A DNA stretch of 64,000 nucleotides from Angiostrongylus vasorum (Eukaryota > Nematoda > Chromadorea > Rhabditida > Metastrongylidae), in NCBI GenBank assembly GCA_018806985.1, contig JADANN010000458.1, forward strand, positions 2,790,001-2,854,000. The letters run 5' to 3'. Position numbers and translations under genes: made by a program. Below the pieces are notes generated by a model. That model made no database searches. It was not told the DNA's origin and saw nothing but the letters and a program-made list of their open reading frames with translations. Of the stretch, positions 58,801-64,000 are shown piece by piece. Numbering within the stretch: the first letter of the stretch is position 1; every line of letters begins with the position of its first letter.

Positions 58801-59157
58801 ATTCACCAACCCCGTCAGCGCTCCCATATATCACAGTCGGAACTGCTACCATCAACATTATAAACACTACATTTAACCATTCATGTGTTCAATGCCTCTC
58901 TACCTTCCTACCTCGAATGTTACGTGTTTGCAGCATGGACTAATTGGCAGGATCTTTCCTGTGTAATAATGTAACATGATATTGATTTCTGTCATTGTAT
59001 ATTGTTTGGTATAGTAAATTCTAGAAATTTTCACGTTTTTTGGTATCTTTGACCCCCTTTCTACGCCACTATTTTTCCTTAATCAGTTATCAGAGAAGAT
59101 TAGTTTCCAATATTTTTAAAGAACAATCTGGTCTGTTTATTTTTTGATCAATTGTAG
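58801..59157. other. MIOX 3' flank
   Basis: No canonical AATAAA lies in the first 300 bases after the MIOX stop. TATAAAC-type and AATAAT variants occur (near 58860 and 58966). I see nothing else here. Confidence 0.4.
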
Positions 59158-59343
59158 CGTAGGACATGGAGCCCAGGTAAATATTGTCGGAAAGTCTTGA
59201 CAGAAATGTCTATCCGTACTGCTGATATACTATCGCGCTTTGAAGGCAAGAATTCTAACGGACGACTCTCACAGGTACCTTTCGAGAAAGGGATCATCGT
59301 GTCTGTGGTAGGATCTATGCGTGAGCTTTACAAAGAGAGATAG
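59158..59343 (+). CDS. Possible terminal exon, unidentified
   Basis: Immediately after GATCAATTGTAG a 61-codon frame reads RRTWSPGKYCRKVLTEMSI, ADILSRFEGKNSNGRLSQV and GSMRELYKER, to TAG. No upstream partner exon or family is known. A chance frame of this size is possible. Confidence 0.25.
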   Translation, partial: RRTWSPGKYCRKVLTEMSIRTADILSRFEGKNSNGRLSQVPFEKGIIVSVVGSMRELYKER

Positions 59344-59349
59344 TCGCAA

Positions 59350-59845
59350 ATTGAGCGCTCATGGAACTCTGGATACGTCTTGAGGACTTGCAATTTCAAC
59401 CAAGTATTGCTATCAAAGACAAGTTTTAGTCAAGGTTATTTGCATTCATACTGAGATTTCCACACACTACATAATGTTGCAAACGACCGAATCCGCATTG
59501 GGTTCACTGATCGAGACGCCGATATCGTTGGTCTGCGGTGCTCGAACTTTCTCTTCATCGATTGTAGCCTAGTTAGGGTTCGCTGAGTACGAGATGGCCG
59601 GAAACGAAGAGCGTCGATTACCTGAACAGTAGATGGTAAATTGATATTGTCGTCTACTACCAAAACTTCGTCACCGAGAAATTTCTATGTCGTTAGGAAT
59701 GGTGCAATGTGACTTGCACTCCTAGACAGTGGATATGGAATGAACACTGATCAAAAGTCCTGAAACGTTGTACAGAGTCCCCTAGATTTATCCGATGGAC
59801 TCCCTGTTTCTATTGCAGCATAATGACGCATATCTCATGTATGTA
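59350..59845. other. No gene resolved
   Basis: A reverse frame (59436-59663) after CTACTGTTCAG reads VIDALRFRPSRTQRTLTRLQ and looks mildly coding, but it has no partner exon. Confidence 0.25.
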
Positions 59846-59849
59846 ATAC

Positions 59850-60612
59850 CTGTATCACCCGTTGTGCCTTTGGTCATCCAGTGACCCGAAGTGGGCAAGT
59901 AAACCTTCCATTTCTCTCTGCCGTTTGCAAGAATAGTCTAGTGTGTTTTTGCTGGGTCTAGAAACTCGTAAAGCATTGCATCTACCTTCTAGGCCTTTCG
60001 GGAAGAAGTCTGACAATGAGACAATGGTCTTTCTGCTGTGCGTTCGCCTTCCTGAAATCCAGTCGTTAACGGCTCTTGTCTATCGCTTTCCGTTCATACG
60101 CATTACGTGTCTGGCCCATCTTATCTTCGTCAGTTTGGCATAGAGAACGGCATCTTTTACTTTTGATCGTTAACGTTGGTGGCAGCTTCGGATCCCTTCC
60201 TTCGCTTGCGTGATTCGAGATACTCCTAGCATCGTCCTTTCGGCTGTGTATTCAGTAACGCTAGGTGATCTTTCATCCTCCTTATACAACCACCAGGTTT
60301 CTCAAGCATATGTTAAGCCAGGAATAACCGCGGAGTCGAAAAGGTGGGCACGTAGCCGGGTGTTTTTTGTTTTCTTCATCTAATTCCTCGGTGCTCTTGA
60401 AAACTCTTCAAGCAGCTCACATCCCCGTACTCAACTCTGGAGTCTGGATCTGAGATCATGTTGACTTCCGTGCTTAGATAGACGTAACTGGAGCAATCGG
60501 AGAATATTCGTACCACCCAGAGTGAATGGGGCATACGAAATCAATCTCTTCCTCATGAACATCGTTTCTATGAGATTTAGGCAAAAAACAAACTTTCCAC
60601 AAACGTGATCAA
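59850..60612 (-). mobile_element. RTE-A 3' fragment
   Basis: The reverse strand starts at the 3' tail CCTGTATCACC (59850). It contains the ACGGCAGAGAGAAATGG box and regions matching RWAGH/MNDNRW, the ERSLSVIE repeat and YAPFTLGGTN. It ends near 60612 at CGKF(V/I)-type sequence, so it is 5'-truncated and broken. Confidence 0.8.
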
Positions 60613-61261
60613 AGTTATTTGCAGTGAAAAAGGTAAAATAAGTGGGTCTCATCTTCTATGTAAACGTACAAATATTCTTGCACGCGAGTGTGCGTATGCA
60701 TTAGCATATGCAGACTGTATTGCTGCCGCACTTCGATTAGGCCAAAAATCTGCGGTGAAGTGATTGGGAAGCATGTGGTTCGGAATCGCCTATTGGAAAT
60801 CAACTCCTCCTCCATCGAGATAGTCCAGAGACCAAACCATGACCAGAAATAATTCGTTTCGGCAGCGTAGGATAAAGTAAATATGGAGAGGTTGATGAGA
60901 CATCAGAACTAATTTAGGGCTTAAATCTGGAAAGATTACATTAACGATCTGCCACGCGGACTAGCATCTCGGTTCTGTATTGGTGACCTCATGAAGAAAA
61001 TTGTAGTCAAAGGGGACTGTTCGAACCGCAAAATGTATTAGACGTCGTTTGTGATTCTGAAAGAATTATTTCTTAGAATACGCTATAGTAGGAAGTCAAC
61101 AGGGGCCTCACTTCGTCAACACAATCTTGACCATTACCATGAATCGCTTTCACAAACTAACAATTCGAAGCGGCTGCTGAGGTGTGAAAAAAATATAGAT
61201 CAATGATTCCTTTGAAAGTTCTTGCCGCCTACGTCCCAACGTTAAACTGTGACAAAGAAAG

Positions 61262-61652
61262 GTATTATTTACAATTTTTATTTGACCAGACATCACATGT
61301 ATTATTACACTGTGCAGATCTCAGCACTTCTTACATTCGATACGTTTCCACAGTCCACCATGATCATCGAACTTTTTGTGCCTGGCTTCGGCTGCTGCTT
61401 GAGGGAGTGCTCTCTACGATGTCGTTGAATGGTGGTCTAGTCGATTCTTTCTGGAGTCTCGATTTAGCTCTGCTAAAGGGTTCCCAAGTAGAGTACAGGG
61501 AGCTTGTCTTAGACCAGTCCCGTACAATTTGCCGACAATTGAGCGAGGAGGGGCTTGGTGGACCCACGCAGTATCGAAATGGTGATTGGGTGGGTTTGGC
61601 CGTCGGCGCAATGAGCAGAATTCCTAGCACTGCACTACTCGCTCATCTAAGA
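61262..61652 (-). mobile_element. SINE-B copy inserted in an RTE endonuclease region
   Basis: On the reverse strand, head GAGTAGTGCAGTGCTAGG, then TCGGCAAATTGTACGGGACT, TAGACCACCATTCAACGAC, CTCAAGCAGCAGCCGAAGCC and TAAGAAGTGCTGAGATCTGC. A continuous frame on the plus strand across it (61203-61703) is therefore a repeat artefact. Confidence 0.75.
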
Positions 61653-62084
61653 GATATTAGTCTCTTTAATAGTAAAATCGGTGCCAGTAGATCCTCTGAA
61701 TGACTTCTCATCTGGACCCAGAGACTAGAACGGAGGGAACAAGATGAGTGGCTGCACTAAGAAGGCAAATGTTTGAAAGCCACCAAATTACCTCTGTCTT
61801 CGAAGACTCTGAAGTTAATGCATTAATTTGGAGCCGCAAGAGCTACGGGAACCATATACAAATCGATAGCCACATCAATCTGCCGCAATATCATACAATG
61901 GCGACGGGTACGCTGTCTTAATGGATTTCGTTCCAAAGCCCGAGGTAACGAACAAAAAGGAGTACAACACGCCAGACGGACACGAGTAGACGTGAACCCA
62001 AACATCCTGGAAACAAAACTCTAGCTCTCATCAACGTGCTGCCTCGGCTTTTCAAATACTACCTGTTAGAACATGGAATATAAT

Positions 62085-62140
62085 ATTTTTTGCAAATATC
62101 TCGGCATCATTGTGGTTGTATTTCACTTATCTGCTGTATT
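62085..62140 (+). mobile_element. SINE-C 3' scrap
   Basis: TTTGCAAATATCTCGGCATC followed by ATTGTGGTTGTATTTCACTT. Confidence 0.6.
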
Positions 62141-62154
62141 AGCTTGCTGTGAAG

Positions 62155-62358
62155 GGGTGCGTGTAGCGCAGTCATCGGAGGCGCCCTGCAATACACATGG
62201 GATCGATCCACGTGTTCAGAGCTTCTTACCAAGCCTTCCATCCCTTCAGGGTCGGCAAATTGGTACCAGATTTGTCTGGGAGGATAGCAGCACCATCTCG
62301 ATATATCGGTGGATCACCGCGACTCATTGTAAAGGCCAGGTATCCATTCAATCACCTA
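62155..62358 (+). mobile_element. SINE-A copy, 3' truncated
   Basis: Head GGGTGCGTGTAGCGCAGTCA, GGGATCGATCCACG, TTGGTACCAGATTTGTCTGG and CCGCGACTCATTGTAAAGGC. It ends within TATCCATTCAATCACC, where RTE sequence resumes. Confidence 0.85.
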
Positions 62359-62579
62359 GATCCTTCATGATTTATACAAAAACTTCCCAACCTGTAGTTC
62401 ATCATTGTACAACGATATCATCATTGACGTCGAGACAGGAGTGAACAAAGTATTCCATGCCATAGGAGCTACCCAGCACTAGTTTGTGGAGTCACCCGTC
62501 GCTCCCACTAATCGACGAATGACTCGAGTGGACACCAGTAATTTTTCTGTTCGTTACTGTCGCATGCAAGAGTTTACCG

Positions 62580-63235
62580 GCACGTTATATTTCTTTTCTA
62601 CCATTTTCTGAAGAACTTTGACCATGGTATTCCTGATATGCATGCGCTTGACATCCCGAGAAATCCATTCACTAACCACTCTTGTCCATCGTTGCCGTTC
62701 ATACATATTGCCGACACACCTGATTTTCTGTATTTTGGAGTGCATAACTGCATCTCCGATCTCTGATCGCCGAAGTTCTTCGTAACTTCGAAATAGGCCC
62801 GTTTATTTGTTATGTTGACTTCCTTATCTGGATATAAGTGGTTGGGGCATTTACTTCGTTAAGCCTGAATTGGTCATCAGTTGTTATAGGAACAATGTCA
62901 TCTGCAACGCGAAGATGCTGTAATTGTCGACCATCGATTTTCCTTGCCACGTTGTCCCGTTCCAATTTTTACATGACGTCCTCGAGGGTGGGGGGTAAAT
63001 TATTTTGGTGAGATGGCATCGTTTTGTCCTACCTCTCTCTCTTCGTCTATCTTACCTGCGAAGCTTTTGTACACCTCGCGAACAATCTTTATATACTGAG
63101 TAGATACATTATGGCAATGCCGAGCTTCCATGACCGCTTCTGCCCTAACGGAGTCAAAAACCTTTGTGAAATTCATGAAAGAGGAAACGCCACGTAGCCA
63201 TGTGATAAACCGGTTGGTGTCCTTCATTGAGGTCG
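62580..63235 (-). mobile_element. RTE-A fragment, rearranged
   Basis: The reverse strand shows FTKVFDSVRAEAVMEA, QYIKIVREVYKSF and NDAISPK (RT fingers/palm), then the HLRVADDIVPIT-type palm near 62890-62930. It jumps to RWTRVVSEWISRDVKR (3' domain). Internal segments are missing. Confidence 0.75.
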
Positions 63236-63327
63236 TTTTGCGGGATCTAGAGAATTTCATGTGAAAGTAGAATGAGGTAAAATGGGAGTGAGTGAAGTGT
63301 TGACGGTCGGCCGTTACAACATTATTC

Positions 63328-63917
63328 TTAGCTGACGGCATTCTTTTTATAGTGCTCATCAGCAGACAAAAAACCACACCGTACGAACAAACTTCGTGAA
63401 GGGCCCTTCTTCAGCTGATCCGACGAGAAAAAGACGTCACGAGAAACAGGTTTATTCCAGATATCTTTTTTCGAGCTTAACGGTTCCCAATATCCTTTAA
63501 AACTTAAGTCCTGAATACTTGGTTCGAGAAGTCCAGCGATGGACGGCTTTGCTCTATAACTGCGCATGAGAAAACAAAGGACTTGGGAGCCTACAACTCA
63601 CTGCGCAACTCTGGCACATTTCGACCCTCCCACCACTCAGGGATTGAACAACAGTGAACCATTCATCCTCTATTCTCCTTAGGCTCTCGTGAAGCCCAAT
63701 CTTTCCAGCTTCACCATCAATCGACATGTTCCCCGCTAGTGGATACATATTACCTCCACAGTGGTGAACTGCACTCAAATGACTACTGTAGCTATGTTAG
63801 GAATGCGAAATCAACAAACTTGTCGTTTTCGTAGTACATCGATACGGGTTTTCTCCCATATTGCGGCTCCTTCATTGTTATGCAGTTCTTTGTAGCCGTC
63901 GATAGATTGGTCAGCAC
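63328..63917 (-). CDS. Unidentified gene at right edge, three exons
   Basis: The terminal exon 63559-63328 follows TCTCATGCGCAG and reads YRAKPSIAGLLEPSIQDLSF, WEPLSSKKDIWNKPVSRDV, SSDQLKKGPSRSLFVRCGF and ADEHYKKNAVS-TAA. Exon 63768-63602 reads HHCGGNMYPLAGNMSIDGEA, then KIGLHESLRRIEDEWFTVV, to a GCA|GTGAGT donor. Exon 63917 to about 63820 follows AAATCTTCAG. The 42-bp intron between the last two exons is well formed, but the phases differ by one or two bases, so an indel or another splice choice is implied. More 5' exons probably lie outside the window. The family is not recognised. Confidence 0.45.
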
Positions 63918-64000
63918 CTGAAGATTTAGCAAAGTTTTATCAAAGTGCAAAGTGGAAAGTGGATTTCGATACGGTTTCGATACCTTTTATAGCATCAGCT

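Larger units (their letters stand above)
60670..62460 (+). mobile_element. Degraded RTE-A copy with nested insertions
   Basis: 5' sequence (GCAGACTGTATTGCTGCC, CAAAAATCTGCGGTGAAGTG) aligns with 50.24-50.31 kb. Endonuclease traces follow (MIPLKVLAAYVPTLNCD at 61203). A reverse SINE-B interrupts at 61262-61652. The frame resumes with FNSKIGASRSSE, equivalent to FNAKIGPRRTSE. Further decay leads to a SINE-C scrap and a SINE-A, and a last RTE trace (YNDIIIDVETGV) lies near 62410-62450. Confidence 0.75.

Noticed and set aside
61203..61703. 166-codon plus open frame
   Set aside because: The start and end are RTE endonuclease traces and the middle is a reverse SINE-B, so the continuous frame is accidental.

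Overview
This window looks like nuclear DNA of a parasitic nematode, most likely a strongylid (hookworm-like) worm. The reasons are AT-rich sequence, small multi-exon genes with short introns ending in TTTCAG-type acceptors, splice-acceptor-like sites directly before start codons (compatible with spliced-leader trans-splicing), and many tRNA-headed SINEs, RTE-clade LINEs and fold-back elements. There are no bacterial operons, rRNA genes or CRISPR arrays. Most long open frames are repeats or antisense shadows; the real genes had to be rebuilt exon by exon.

Four conserved genes are recognised with confidence. (1) Replication factor C subunit 3 (RFC3; minus strand, six exons between 6747 and 2574; the C-terminus runs off the left edge). 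(2) FMC1, a mitochondrial ATP-synthase assembly factor (minus, 11494-11073, two exons, apparently complete). (3) A CRIP/EXC-9-type single-LIM protein (minus, 21525-19403, three exons). (4) Myo-inositol oxygenase (MIOX; plus, 54175-58800, seven exons), whose last two exons each need a one-base correction. Further exon groups read as coding but could not be named. They include a gene nested antisense in an RFC3 intron (3656-4249), 7.5-8.4 kb minus, 18.0-18.5 kb plus, 36.1-37.2 kb plus, 46.4-46.7 kb plus, and a gene at the right edge (63.9-63.3 kb minus).

Layout: 1-1.66 kb, decayed RTE element; 2.1-6.75 kb, RFC3 with a fold-back element, SINEs and a nested gene; 7-12.7 kb, small genes and repeats; 15.6-17.7 kb, RTE fragment and an RTE-derived non-autonomous element; 18-21.5 kb, an unnamed gene and the LIM gene; 22-35.5 kb, gene-poor with SINEs, fold-backs and one decayed coding block; 36-37.2 kb, unnamed exons; 40.3-45.9 kb, a nest in which an RTE copy sits inside a Penelope-like element and itself carries a 1.5 kb insertion and a templated inversion; 48.3-53.4 kb, a fold-back element and a nearly full-length RTE with target-site duplication; 54.2-58.8 kb, MIOX; 59.8-63.2 kb, overlapping RTE fragments; 63.3-63.9 kb, unnamed gene.

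The genes do not form one pathway (DNA replication, ATP-synthase assembly, LIM signalling/cytoskeleton, inositol catabolism). The shared theme is transposon invasion: every intron over about 600 bp in the named genes carries visible repeat sequence. Several coding exons differ from a consistent frame by one base, often in a homopolymer. I found no convincing new multi-gene system.
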